A stretch of 64,000 nucleotides of DNA, taken from NCBI GenBank assembly GCA_029237695.1, contig CM055268.1, forward strand, positions 57,559,131-57,623,130. Direction: 5' to 3'. Below are positions 11,678-23,762 of this stretch, one piece after another. Below the pieces are notes generated by a model, which saw only the letters and a program-made list of their open reading frames with translations, was not told where the DNA came from and did not search any database. Both the position numbers and the translations under genes were made by a program. Each line of letters starts with the position of its first letter. Positions within the stretch are counted from its first letter, which is position 1. Source of the stretch: Conchocele bisecta. Taxonomy: Eukaryota; Mollusca; Bivalvia; Lucinida; Thyasiridae.

Positions 11678-14111
11678 ATGGCGATTCGACCGTCGTACCG
11701 GGTATTGTTCGGGTGGTCATTTTTGTTTACTTTAGGATTATCTAGCGGCCATATGTATACGGGTATATACGGGTACGACATCCGTTTATAAATATGTTCG
11801 ACTCCGTCCGTACGTCTATCCATCCGTCCGTACATCTGTCCATCCGTACGCACACTCATACAACCATATACTAACGACGTACCCGTATATTATAGATCCA
11901 TTTGTACACTCATTGATTTCGAACAGGGTAAACCAAATGACACTACAAACATACATGCATACTTGTACGCTCATAAACCCCGTATATTAACGTCACTCAT
12001 TTAATAACGGACGAGTCATTAACGTTAGTCCGTCTGTCTGTGTATGTAGAACGGATACAGACTGCTTACCTCGCAGTGGTGTCATTCGAGTATATTCCGC
12101 TCGAAAAACGTGTTCGGCAGCGCATGAGAATCGTCTCCGAGTACGACATCTCCGACATAAAACCAACATTTACACTGTTCGTTGTAGTTTCACAACTGTT
12201 AACCGCGCGTCTAGCATAAGTTTCACGACCGTGCATGACCCGGTGTCAGGTCCCATACCGCACCAGTGGCACTTAGCTCCAGTCCCAAAAGCAATATGAT
12301 TAGTACATATCGTATTACTTTTTAATGGGACATAACAGGATTTAGCTCTCAAGTATCGGAAGCCCGCATGAACGTGAGGACCAAACCATGTAGGTCGGCA
12401 GTCCGGTAGGGGTGAACCCCGATCGTTGATTTATCCGTCACTATTACCGAATAGCGATCAGCGTCATACGGGTACAGGCTGATCTGGGTCTACACTGTTG
12501 TCTATTCGGTCAACGTGACGATATGAATATACCGTTTTACCGTTGTAATTTATGCTACCGGAGCGAGTACCGTTACCGAATATCGATCAGCGTCATACGG
12601 GTACAGGCTGATCTGGGTCTACACTGTTCGCTAGATTCCATTGTCAGCCCAAATATGTTCTTCGATGTATATTCTTTGTACGTATAACCGTCGACCCTAT
12701 CCGACCGTCTCAATGGAAACGCTAACTCCCGCATCAATATTGGACACTATTGATTTAAGATGCATTGAAAACCGAGCGATTTAAACGATCGGCCGGTTTA
12801 ACCCCCCGTTAAATTCGATTCCATTGTCAGCCTATGTTTCGAATACGCTATGTACGATGATTATATTACCTTAGGACGACTGCGTTTTTCTTTGAAAAAA
12901 GAATTACGAAATCGATCAACGTAACGCCAGTTACATGTACTATAGACAACACCGACTTGGTCTACAATGTTCGTCATTTTAAACTCATACAGCAGTGAAT
13001 GTCCTGTCACAACTGACAATAACTGCTTTCATTCTATGGAAAATAATCGTCTTGTTGCATGAAATGGGTAGTTCTCGTGTATTAACACATTTATTTATTA
13101 TCGTTTATTGCATTAAATGGGCTTGAACCGTACATGCAAATTAAGAATCATAATACACTAGACTAGGGTAGTGCATATACAAATGACACGACTACAGAAA
13201 CCAGTATATGTGACTACATAATCTGTATGATTATGTGCTTATGCAATAAATAGAATTTACCATTCGTGTTGATATAATATTATTTAATTCAATTTTATGA
13301 AACACGGACATAGTTATTTGCTGCTACATGTATAACGGGAAACAATAAAAGTGAACCATATTGATCAAATTCGATTCCATTGTCAGCCTATGTTTCGAAT
13401 ACGCTATGTACGATGATTATATTACCTTAGAACGACTGCGATTTTTCCTTGAAAAAAGAATTACGAAATTTAATGTACGTCCGTAAATTACGAAAAATGT
13501 TGACAAAAACGATGACGACTGTACGATCAGGGTCTACACTATTCCATATTATATTAATAGAGTACAGTTAATAGCTCGTACTAGCGGTGTATGAAAGTTC
13601 GAAGGGGAACGCGCTGAACGTCCGTCATTTTGTGAACGTCCGTCGTTTTGGTCTACGCTGTTGGCCAGTCGATAATGATGATCAATCGACAATTAATACA
13701 ACTCGTCCGCCATTTTGGTCTGTCCCGTCTCGCTAATATCGAGCGATCGGACGGACGGACGGACGGACGAACGTCCACACGGGCGGACGAACGGACAATT
13801 ACCGACGAATACGTACGTGTACGATAACTCTCAACGATCATAAGACCCCTTTTCGCAGGAATCGGTAACGGTAAGGGAAGTCATTTTAGCATCCCAGGTT
13901 CAAGAACGATAACTTTCAACGATCAAGAACCCTTTTCGAGGAATCGGTAACGGTAAGGGAATAATTACCTCCCGGATCAAGAACGATAACTCTGCATACC
14001 CTAGATATTCGAGTTATCTATTAATCGATCCCCATACGTTTACATTGTAATTCCGCCCTCCGCCCTACGACGCACGCCGTTAATAAACGTACTCCCACCC
14101 TACACACTACT
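11678..14111. repeat. E1 right TIR
   Basis: This is the inverted copy of 4677-7653, from ATGGCGATTCGACC to the terminus. It is about 540 bp shorter, mainly because it has one copy of the 520-bp block that the left arm has twice. Its subterminal array has two units (cores near 12480 and 12609). Confidence 0.8.
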
Positions 14112-14117
14112 AATAAC
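14112..14117. repeat. Target-site duplication of E1, right (AATAAC)
   Basis: This is an exact repeat of 4671-4676, directly after the …ACACACTACT terminus. Confidence 0.85.
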
Positions 14118-14138
14118 TATCATAATAAACATCACTCA

Positions 14139-14349
14139 TGTTAAAGGTGATCCACAGGTGGACTCGGACCTGTGACACAAGAAAAATGCCCATTACAAAA
14201 AAATCCATTACCCTAACCACTTGGTCTCATACAAAAATATCTTCTATGTATAATAGAAGATAGTACCGTATGAGACCAAGTGTGTGGGGTAATGGATTTT
14301 TTGTAATGGGCATTTTTTGTGTCACTGGTCCGAGTCTTCCACCTGTGAG
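14139..14349. mobile_element. Palindromic MITE, ~210 bp
   Basis: The two halves are inverted copies. The left holds CACAGGTGGACTCGGACC, CCCATTAC, AATCCATTACCC and TTGGTCTCATAC; the right holds their complements. They meet around an ATATCTTCTATG…ATAGAAGATA centre. Confidence 0.75.
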
Positions 14350-14760
14350 ATCATCTACATAAATATTGGCGCGTAATTTGTTTTGTGTCAGTCATGTGCA
14401 AATACATTGTTTAGTGTTACACTACTGCCTGCGCTATTCTTGTCAATATTTATTCGTTTTTTTATTTAAAATACTTGAATATTGTACATGACGTCAAGCA
14501 GCTCGATTTGCTGAGTGTGAGCTGTGCTACAGATGTTCAGAAACGTTGATAATCTGGGCAAGATTAACGCAGGTGGTTGTGTACTCGATGAAATATGTAG
14601 TACATTGCATTGTAAATTTTCAAACAGCTGGAAATAGTACATACGGGTACTATGCCTTCAGTGTACACACAAGTGCAGACCTCGACAAATTCTTAATTTT
14701 CCACTCGTCCAATTCCTATACCTTTTCATGTCTATGCCGCATTCTCAGAGTGTACAGGTT

Positions 14761-14866
14761 AGTGCCGTCGAATATAAAATATATTCAGTTGAGCCTTAGG
14801 ATGCTTTATTGGGGCGAGCTTTAGCGAAATCGAATATATTTTATATTCGACGGCATTAATCATGTA
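14761..14866. mobile_element. Short hairpin element, ~105 bp
   Basis: GCCGTCGAATATAAAATATA at the left is inverted at the right end (ATATTTTATATTCGACGGC), around a loop of about 55 bp. Confidence 0.65.
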
Positions 14867-14904
14867 TTTAATTTATACCGCATAGTAAACTTAATTGTTG
14901 AACG

Positions 14905-15095
14905 TGCGTGACGTTATCTTTTGACGTCCTTCCCTAGCCATACGTCACAAATCTAACGACGTCATTCAAAGCAAAATGGCGGCGTCCACAATACCGAAAC
15001 TACCTAGCGTGGGCGCCGCCATTTCATTTTGAATGACGTCGCTAGATTTGTGACGTATGGCAACGGAATGACGTCAAAACATGACGTCACGTACG
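14905..15095. mobile_element. Palindromic MITE, ~190 bp
   Basis: The arms contain TGACGT repeats, CCATACGTCACAAATCTA and GAATGACGTC, mirrored around GCAAAATGGCGGCG…CGCCGCCATTTC. It lies within 0.8 kb of two other hairpin elements. Confidence 0.7.
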
Positions 15096-16207
15096 TAAGA
15101 ACTAATGACTTTTCTTATTTCTCACCCAAAATGTATGTTGACGAGACGAGACGGTTCAATTGAGTGGTAACAATATATACTCTTGATGAGAAATGAAACA
15201 AATTGCATACAAAATTAAGTTGCAAGTTAGGAAAGTTGTAGTTGCGAACACTAACTCATGCTGTCTACTCCAGATGGTATGGGAGTAGATTTCATGAGCT
15301 ACTGTTCGCAACTAGCAGGGAAGTTGACGACTATGTAGACTCCTTCTTCCCAACTCCGGGGGTACGAACAACTCCGTGGGTTTTTGATTTTGCACGCTGT
15401 AACATTTCACACGAGTGCAAAGTTTTGACAGTTTTGACCCAGCGTCTGTAGATACCTGGTCACGTGATATGCATGTTAACACATGGTCTACTCAACTGTC
15501 TCCCAAGTTTGTGTCATGAAACCAGTATGGGATTTTTTTGTCTCCATTTCATAGGCTTATATTTCCAAATCAATTAACTAAACTACAAACAATTTTGGAT
15601 GAAATGCGAAATGATGGACCACACGTTGGACAGGGGTGAACATTTTGAGACTTGTGCCATGTGGAGTAAAGAGAGTCAGCCTATTAGACCATTTCCCACA
15701 GAGTTGGGTTAACTTCCTGTCCCGGGCACCTGCAAGATGGCGGACGGCTGAGAGGTCAGAAATGTTTATTGTTCGTTTATTTGTTTTATTATGGTGTTTT
15801 CACATGTTTCAAAGTAAACAAATATGTAAAGCAATCAATGTTTAAATGTAGATGAATACCCAAAAGTCCCCGGATGTTCTTTACACCACGGAGTTCGGCA
15901 GTAAGAGGCTATGTTTCATTTCCAATTGAGAATCCATGCCCCCGCTAGATCTAAATACTGGATCCGCCCTTGACTATCGCATAAGAGGCATACTTATGAG
16001 TATTTTCCCCCAGTGTGTGTAAATTTACTTGATTCTGTTGGTGGGGGGGGGGGGGTGCACTCATATAGTTAATTCAATGCTGTGGGTGTTCGCGTCGATT
16101 AGAAAATTAGATTTTCGCTGCCTCACAGCTTCTATTTCGTGTTATTCACAATGCATCATGCATTGTAAAACGCTCATGTCGATTGGCCAACAAAATGATT
16201 CTTCCAA
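15096..16207. other. Intron sequence without recognised content
   Basis: There is a G-rich homopolymer near 16042. I found no exon, hairpin element or repeat that I can name. Confidence 0.4.
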
Positions 16208-16212
16208 AGTAG

Positions 16213-17650
16213 TACGGGGCGCCATGCAGGACAGGTTAATTATGTGTACAAAATTGAGTTTTGTAACACTAAAAATCACAAAATTCAATTCTGTGTCACA
16301 AAATTCAATTCTGTGTCACAAAATTCAATTCTGTCAATTCTGTGTCACAAAATTCAATTTTGTAAGACAGAATTGAGTTTTGTGAAGAAAATTCAGTTTT
16401 GTGGGACAGAATTCATTTTTGTCCACAAAAATTAGTTTGCGTAGGATAGTCTATGTCATCTCTACGTTGATTGGTTTGAGATCGGTCTTAGTCCATTTTA
16501 CTAGATGGTGGAGTACACTTGCAGGTTTAAATATTTCAATGCGAAAATATAACCCAATATATCAATATTATACTTCTTTATGGACAGTTATTTTGGTTAT
16601 ATTATGATTACAAATGAGTGGTCACACCATATAAGCTATATACTTTGAAGGAGAAATAAGAAAAATATTCAGAATTTTTCCCTCAATTATGTAAACAGGG
16701 TCAAACATAAAGTAGCCGGGACATAGCTAGACCCGAGAGCATGCCCATATAGAGAATACCAGGCTAGTGTATTTGGATATCAAGTTTATCAGGCAAGGTT
16801 AGGAAACGCGTAGGAATTCCGAGGCTTGCCTGGTATTCTATTTATCAGGTAACGTTTTATGCTCGAAAATGACATTAGATGACGTCGTATTCTAACAGTA
16901 GATCTAACCTTGTGAAACAAATGGTATTGGATCTGTGTCTACTAGTTGCGAAGTTACGTGTTCGCAACTATGTGTCTACATGCATTATTTACAGTATACA
17001 CAATCTTAGTATCCATGGTATCTACACAAATACTACAAATGGTTTCCTCAAATGGCCCAATACACACATTCTGTTTATAAACACGACAGCAGTCAGAACA
17101 CAGGCCACAGAGCGTGTATTATTGATTTAACTGGGGCAGATGTACCTTGCGATACACAATACATGACGTCAGTACTCGCGGGAGATCTACATGTACATGA
17201 ATTATGTGTACAATTATAACGCAAATGAGTTTAAATACGAATGAGTTTGTCAACGTTTGACTGTTTGGAGATAGTTGAAGCAAAATGGCAGAATGAGAAA
17301 TGAATCATCGACATTGAATGTGTAGATCGGCGACGGACCGTGACCCATTTCTCCAGTGCAGTTTCTGACCAATGGTAGTCCTTCTTACATGCGTGTGCAG
17401 AATTGACAGAATTGAATTTTGTGACACAGAATTGAATTTTGTGACACAGAATTGAATTCTGTGGCACAGAATTGAATTTTGTGACACAGAATTGAATTTT
17501 GTGGCACAGAATTGACACAGAATTGAATTCTGTGGAACAGAATTGAATTCTGTGGCACAAAAGTGAATTTTGTGACACAGAATTGACTTTTGTGGCACAA
17601 AAATGAATTTTGTTGACAAAATTGAGCCATGTCCCACTTGGCGCCCCGTA
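16213..17650. mobile_element. 1.4-kb DNA element with minisatellite inverted termini, TSD AGTAG
   Basis: The perfect 12-bp termini TACGGGGCGCCA / TGGCGCCCCGTA are flanked by AGTAG on both sides (16208-16212, 17651-17655). Just inside each end is an array of 19-bp units: ACAAAATTCAATTCTGTGTC at about 16270-16440 and the inverse at about 17400-17620. The interior has no open transposase. The 5-bp duplication is short, so chance cannot be excluded. Confidence 0.65.
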
Positions 17651-17805
17651 AGTAGCGTCCAATAAAACCTGCCGATAGATAATTACGTCCGGAAGCTGCA
17701 ATTCGTACCAAGCGTTGTTCGTTCGCTTCCATTTCAGCCACCGACGAATAAGACAATACGCAAGGACGCGTTTCGGCAGAACACGGCAGCATCACATGTA
17801 TATAC

Positions 17806-18070
17806 CAGTGGCGGATTCAGGAGGGGGGGGGGGGGGGGGGGGTGGGCCCGGGCCCTTCAGAAATCCCGATTTTTTTTTGTTTAAAAAATATGAGCGTATA
17901 ATGCAGGAAATGGCTTCCTAAATTCAAACATTTTCCGGGGTGGCATGCCCCCGGACCCCACTAGCCAACTCCCTCGCACCGCTCAGTCGACGAAGGAGCA
18001 CAATACCTTAGTTCAAGTTCCATGTGGCTCCCCACCGCCCCCCCTTGGTGAAATCCTGGATCCGCCACTG
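17806..18070. mobile_element. 265-bp element with CAGTGGCGGAT termini
   Basis: CAGTGGCGGATTCAGGAGG and the complement of CAGTGGCGGATCCAGGAT bound the element, with a G homopolymer inside the left end. Such ends are typical of hAT-related MITEs. I could not see an exact 8-bp duplication. Confidence 0.6.
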
Positions 18071-18439
18071 CATACAGTACGCTCAGCACGATGTTTGCCT
18101 TCGTCCACCTGACCCCTTGATCAGATGGAGAGTGGACGTAAAACTTCCTCCCACCGTGTCGGGTGGAAATCCCATTCGTACAGATGGAGAGGCAAAATCT
18201 CCACCGTGGGAACATTTCTAAGACCGAATCTGCCGCACACCGCGTTCCCCCTTGTTAACCCACGGCGCATCACCGTGCCAGTATACAGGTAATACTGACA
18301 GCGAGGAGAACATTTATGGCCGAATTACTGACAAACATTCGTGTTTCGAATTTCTGTTTGAAACCGTGACGCCGATCTTTTGAATCGCATCCATTCAAAA
18401 ACTAATACTAAAAACACACCAACACATATTTCACGGAAA

Positions 18440-21400
18440 TTGAGAGGATTCTCATCTGCTACCAAACCTATTTTATTAAGGAATAAAACGAATATAAAAG
18501 CATCAATAGTTAGTCTTAGTAGACGATTCTAGTGTGCTACCAATATAGTTTTATTAAGAAATTAAAAATATGAAAAAAATATCTTTTAAATTTCCTACAA
18601 GAACATGTTTTGACAAAACTTGAGAATCATCTTAGGAGACGATTATCATATGCACAGTGCCGTAAAAACATGTTTTGTTAAGGCTATGTCGCGTTTTCGT
18701 TTGGAGCTCTCGAGGCCACGACCATTTTCGCGATCATCTCGACTCATGCGCGAGATCGCGAACACACGAGATTGTAGCATGTCCCAAACACGACATGTAT
18801 AAATCGAGACGATTCTCATCTGCTACCAAACATATTTTATTGAGGAATAAAACGAATATAAAAGCATCAGTATTTCTTCTATCAATATATCTCTTGGGAG
18901 ACGATTCTCGTGTGTTGTCAAAATATTTTTTATCAAGAAATCAAAAACATGAAAACTGATCTAAAAATAAATCCTACAAAAACATAGTTTGACAAAACTG
19001 GTAAATCGTCCAACGAGACGATTCTCATATGCAGCAGCACAGTACTGTCAAACCTACTATCAAACCATGTTTTGTTGAGAATATGTTGCATTTTAAATCT
19101 TTTCAGCTCTCGCGATCACGCTTCGCGTTTTTGAAATCTCGACCTGTGCCAAGATCGAGAAAACGCGAAATTGTAACACGTCCCTAACAGGACACGTACA
19201 CATCGTCTAAGGAGACAACGATTCTCATGCGAGTGATGTGCTGCCAACACATGTTTTTATTAAGAAATTTAGCAAATGTGGACAAACATCAATAATTTTG
19301 ACAAAACAACATGGTTCGACAAAAACACGGCACTTGTGTTTAGACGATTTTGATGTGCTGCCAATTACATGTTTATTTAGGAAAAACAAATATTTTGATT
19401 TTGTATTGTTTAATGTATCACACCGCTACCACCATACATAAAGATTCCGTTACTCTTTTGAAATTGAATGGGTTTAACGTCCCAGCAGACAGCAACAGCT
19501 AAGGTCATATAGAGACGGGGACCACAGTTTATAGTCGGGTGTTCTAAGCCCTAGGTCACAAACCCATGCATAATAAACAAGGGAAAGAAATACCCCTAAC
19601 GAGCGACCATACGTACTTAGAATAACAGCTGACGCAACGGCGGTAGACTGAAATGGCTTACGTGACACTGGACATTTACTTTCCAACAAGATTTTCACGG
19701 TATTTAATCGATTGTATTTCCTCGCCACCATATGAAACCAGACTCGAGAAACACAAATTAAGTTGTTGATTTCTGAATGTGTCAATTGTTTGCACGGTGT
19801 AAGAAATCAAAGACATGTGACAACAAATCCCGATTTTTTTTGTTTACAAAATATTGAGCGTATAATGCAGGAAATGGCTTCCTAAATTCAAACATTTTCC
19901 GGGGTGGCATGCCCCCGGACCCCACTAGCCAACTCCCTCGCACCGCTCAGTCGACGAAGGAGCATACCTAGTTCAAGTTCCATCTAAAAATAAATCCTAC
20001 AAAAACATAGTTTGACAAAACTGGTAAATCGTCCAACGAGACAATTCTCATATGCAGCAGCACAGTACTGTCAAACCTACTATCAAACCATGTTTTGTTG
20101 ATAATATGTTGCATTTTAAATCGTTTCAGCTCTCGCGATCACGCTTCGCGTTTTTGCAATCTCGACCTGTGCCAAGATCGAGAAAACGCGAAATTGTAAC
20201 ACGTCCCTAACAGGACACGTACACATCGTCTAAGGAGACAACGATTCTCATGCGAGTGATGTGCTGCCAACACATGTTTTTATTAAGAAATTTAACAAAT
20301 GTGGACAAACATCAATAATTTTGACAAAACAACATGGTTCGACAAAACACGGCACTTGTGTTAGACGATTTTGATGTGCTGCCAATACATGTTTATTTAG
20401 GAAAAACAAATATTTTGATTTTGTATTGTTTAATGTATCACATCGCCGGTTTTTGCCGCTACCACCATACATAAAGATTCCGTTACTCTTCTGAAATTGA
20501 ATGGGTTTAACGTCCCAGCAGACAGCAACAGCTAAGGTCATATAGAGACGGGGACCACAGTTTATAGTCGGGTGTTCTAAGCCCTAGGTCACAAACCCAT
20601 GCATAATAAACAAGGGAAAGAAATACCCCTAACGAGCGACCATACGTACTTAGAATAACAGCTGACGCAACGACGGTAGACTGAAATGGCTTACGTGACA
20701 ATGGACATTTACTTTCCAACAAGATTTTCACGGTATTTAATCGATTGTATTTCCTCGCCACCATATGAAACCAGACTCGAGAAACACAAATTAAGTTGTT
20801 GATTTCTGAATGTGTCAATTGTTTGCACGGTGTAAGAAATCAAAGACATGTGACAACAATTTTGTTTACAAAACATTAAAATCGTCTACGTAGACGATTC
20901 TCACGTGTTGCCAAAGCATGTTTTATTAAGACATCGTACAAATGTGAAAAGAATACATTGGTATTTCTTTACAAAAACATTTTGACAAACTATGAGAATC
21001 GTCTAAGAAGACGATTATCATGTGCTGCCAAATCTTGCTTTTATAAAGATCTCGAACATAGGTGAAAATGCACAAGCTAATGTGTAAGACGCATCGATGA
21101 CGTGAGCGACTAGAACAAAAATACATAGCGTGGCTTTGGTATGTTGTGTTTCCGCTGAATTATAAAGGTCATTCACACTTTGCACGTGAAACTGGATTAC
21201 CGACTGATTCTCGATCTCGACTGATCTCGATCTCGCCTTCCGCTTTTGGAAATACGATTTGCCCATGCATGTGTAACATATCATATTACGTGTTGGACTT
21301 GCGTTCTACGTACGTACATGCATATAAAGCATGCTAGTTCGAAATGCGTTCTACTTATGTACGTACGTACGTGCATGTAATGTATGCGCAAAACTCAATT

Positions 21401-21840
21401 TCAACTCTACACACACATAATGACATGAACAAACGTATTTCCAAAAGCGGAAGGCGACATCATGAAAAGGCCGATGCTAAACGCGGCATCGCGGTCTCGA
21501 AAACACGAGATAGCCAGGCGAAAACGCGAAAATTAACAAAATAGAATCTCACGTTTTCGCCTCGCGATTTGGTCTTCGCGATCTTTGTGTATATATATAT
21601 ATGTCGACGATGCCATGCAGTAACCAATAACACGTATCGAAATGTGTTGTTGTTTTTTTTGCTCAATAAACGTGTATTGGCAGCACATTAGAATCGTCTC
21701 TAAAGACGATTATCATGTTTTGTCAAATTATGTTTTTGTTGTCAAGAAATTGTAAATGTTTGTCCACCTTTGTTCTATTAATTAATAAAAAACATGTTTT
21801 TGCAGCACATGAGAATCGTCTCCTAAGACAATGTTTACGT
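18440..21840. repeat. Irregular array of a dyad motif GAATCGTCT…AGACGATTC
   Basis: At least a dozen copies of GAGACGATTCTCATGTGCTG followed by CCAAACATGTTTTTATTAAG-like sequence occur, for example near 18440, 18520, 18640, 18810, 18900, 19015, 19215, 19342, 20040, 20235, 20363, 20890, 21008 and 21700. Several are full dyads, including the perfect ATCGTCTACGTAGACGAT at about 20880. Between them lie TCGCGTTTTCG-type palindromes. Spacing is irregular and nothing is open over length. Another copy lies at about 24640. Confidence 0.7.
18961..20859. repeat. Tandem duplication (~0.87-kb copies) separated by a MITE fragment
   Basis: 18961-19826 and 19984-20859 are near-identical direct copies. The 157 bp between them (19827-19983) is a copy of the interior of the element at 17806-18070, joined to the following copy without a recognisable element end. 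Confidence 0.8.
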
Positions 21841-22135
21841 GTCCTATGCCTCGCGATTTCGAGCTTTGGAGACGAAAACGCGAAATTCTATCATATTCAA
21901 TCTCGCGTTTTGCAACCTTGCCGCGCGTGTTTTTGCTTCGCGATCTTTCATGCGTGTTGGAATTGCATTCTACATGCATGAGCAAAACGAATCCGAATGT
22001 TCTGTCTATAACGCAGTGATAATCGCCCCAAGTTACTGTCGCGTGACACGTGCATTCTTGTACATTCCGGATTTCCGTATAATTGTATATTTGTGATGTG
22101 TGGTACTGTGTTGTATTGTTGTGCGTACTATTGAT

Positions 22136-22206
22136 TTCACATACCTGTGATTCCACATACCTGTGATTTCACACACCTGTGATTTTTACATACCTGTGAT
22201 TTAGCA
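22136..22206. repeat. Minisatellite, four ~18-bp units
   Basis: CACATACCTGTGATT recurs four times with one to three changes. Confidence 0.75.
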
Positions 22207-23577
22207 TGTACATTTGCCATGTACAAATGTGCGTGTAATAACGGGGCTTATGTTGTATTGGTGGAAATACGTTTTTGCGTGTCATTTTTTGCGGATTTAA
22301 ATATACGTCTATTTTATGAGCAATGTTTTACTGATGTCACGCCATATTTGCCACAGACTATGCATGTGTGTGGTAGAGAACTCGTTGACTGCGTGTGCTG
22401 GTTTCGCTATGGAGAAGACCTTTTAGTATTACGGATGTCCACTGTCCGTGCCAGCCGAGTTTGTCCGCGTGTCAGTTGTTCACCATATAAGGGACCTTCT
22501 GTAGGTGAAGCCGTAGTATATAGCGCAGACCATACCATGGTCTGCCCTGTTATGTATGCTACGGGTTAGTGTTTCAGCATAGCCTGGTACTGGCCAACAC
22601 GGATATATCAGATCCCATACTGGTGATGCTTTGTGTCATGATATTTCCGTAAATGACCACGATATTTGAGTTTAGTATGTGCTACACTCTCATTTGGGTG
22701 TATAGCCGTAGGACCGATATGGAGGGGTTTGGCGGGGCCAAGAAGCGACCTTCGCATTGTCGAGACCAGTCGAGTAGATTTCGGATTATGAGATCTGGGT
22801 CTATGTGTGCAGATTTATTGTAGTGTGGGGTATACCATGTTGGATGGTATTTATTCCACAGGGCTGTACACTGGTTTGGTTGAATTTAATTTAAGGCGTG
22901 GGAACATATATTTATGCCAAATATAACCCACGGGTGACATGGCAAAAGCCATGGTTTTGTAGTATTTATGTGAGATGTCGAACGAGGGGTAGGCATATTC
23001 ATTATTCCGTGCATGGTTTCACTGGTGCGTATATAAGCGATGTCTCGCTATGTGTTGGCGGGACACATATTTTCTGGTTACAGAAGACTATACTGTATTC
23101 ACCAGTGACACGGAGGATTTTGTATGTACCTACAAACATTTTATTTCAGCTGTGATTTGCCGTTGTTCGATTCCCGTTTTAGTCCGTTGTGCATCCTGTC
23201 TGTCTGTCTGTGCGTATTCGTCCAGTAATTGGAGACTCATTTCATTTTTGTAGCCTCTTGAGATCGCTCCAGCGGGCAACATTGGACGTTTTGGTCCACT
23301 CGTTGAGGGCAGACCCCAGTCAGTGCAGAGTGTCAGGTCGTCCGAGTGTCCGTACGTCTGTCTGGCGCAGTGTGTGTAGCAGCTCCGGGCACAGGCCTGT
23401 ATAGAGCAGTGTGTGATAGCTACATCGCGTTCAGCAGACAGTCACAGCCATAGTTTAGTGAAGTGAAACGCCATACACACATCATATCATTATACTACCA
23501 CCGAGTTGAATGTCACCTAAGTGAAACTTTTCCCGGCGTCTTAGCCATAGTGATAATCGCAATTTTTGTATTATATC
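22207..23577. other. Intron sequence, unassigned
   Basis: The longest open frame (116 codons at 22219-22569) shows no recognisable domain and I do not call it a gene. The TGT-rich base composition could be an old LTR, but I found no paired copy. Confidence 0.3.
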
Positions 23578-23762
23578 GGAACTTTACATCCGGTCTACCA
23601 CTTCCGGTATTACAACCCATTGATTCACCATGGATACTTTACATCCGGTCTACCACATCCGGGTTGCTACAGTCGAGTGATACCATAGGAACTTTACCTC
23701 TGGTCCACCATTTCCGGAAATAATACTACCTTGGGAACTTTACTTCCGGTACCAGCTTCCGG
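23578..23762. repeat. Four ~55-bp units with GGAACTTTACATCCGG
   Basis: GGAACTTTACATCCGGTCTA followed by CCACTTCCGG occurs at about 23578, 23632, 23688 and 23733, each with a few changes. Confidence 0.7.

Larger units (their letters stand above)
4677..14111. mobile_element. E1: gene-less Polinton/Maverick derivative with giant inverted arms
   Basis: The element is 9435 bp long. It starts AGTAGTGTGTAGGGTGGGAG and ends with the exact complement, and it is flanked by the 6-bp duplication AATAAC. Three properties fit Polintons: AG…CT termini, long TIRs and a 6-bp duplication. The TIRs match that of E2, which carries Polinton genes. E1 itself has no polymerase, ATPase, protease or capsid gene. The inverted similarity does not stop at the TIR but runs to about 8635 and 9978, so most of the element is a large foldback with a 1.3-kb loop. 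Mobilisation would have needed integrase in trans. Confidence 0.85.

Noticed and set aside
16260..17620. Regular short repeats considered as a CRISPR-like array
   Set aside because: Units are contiguous without unique spacers and occur in inverted pairs inside a TIR element of a eukaryotic genome.
17231..17795. Three overlapping open frames of 110-156 codons
   Set aside because: They are translations of the 19-bp minisatellite, which has no stops in several frames.
19474..20818. Two 103-codon frames that look like conserved paralogues
   Set aside because: They are the two copies of a recent tandem duplication; the protein has no domain and the conservation is explained by the DNA copy.
22219..22569. 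116-codon open frame as a host exon
   Set aside because: No flanking splice sites fit the helicase gene, and no recognisable protein similarity.
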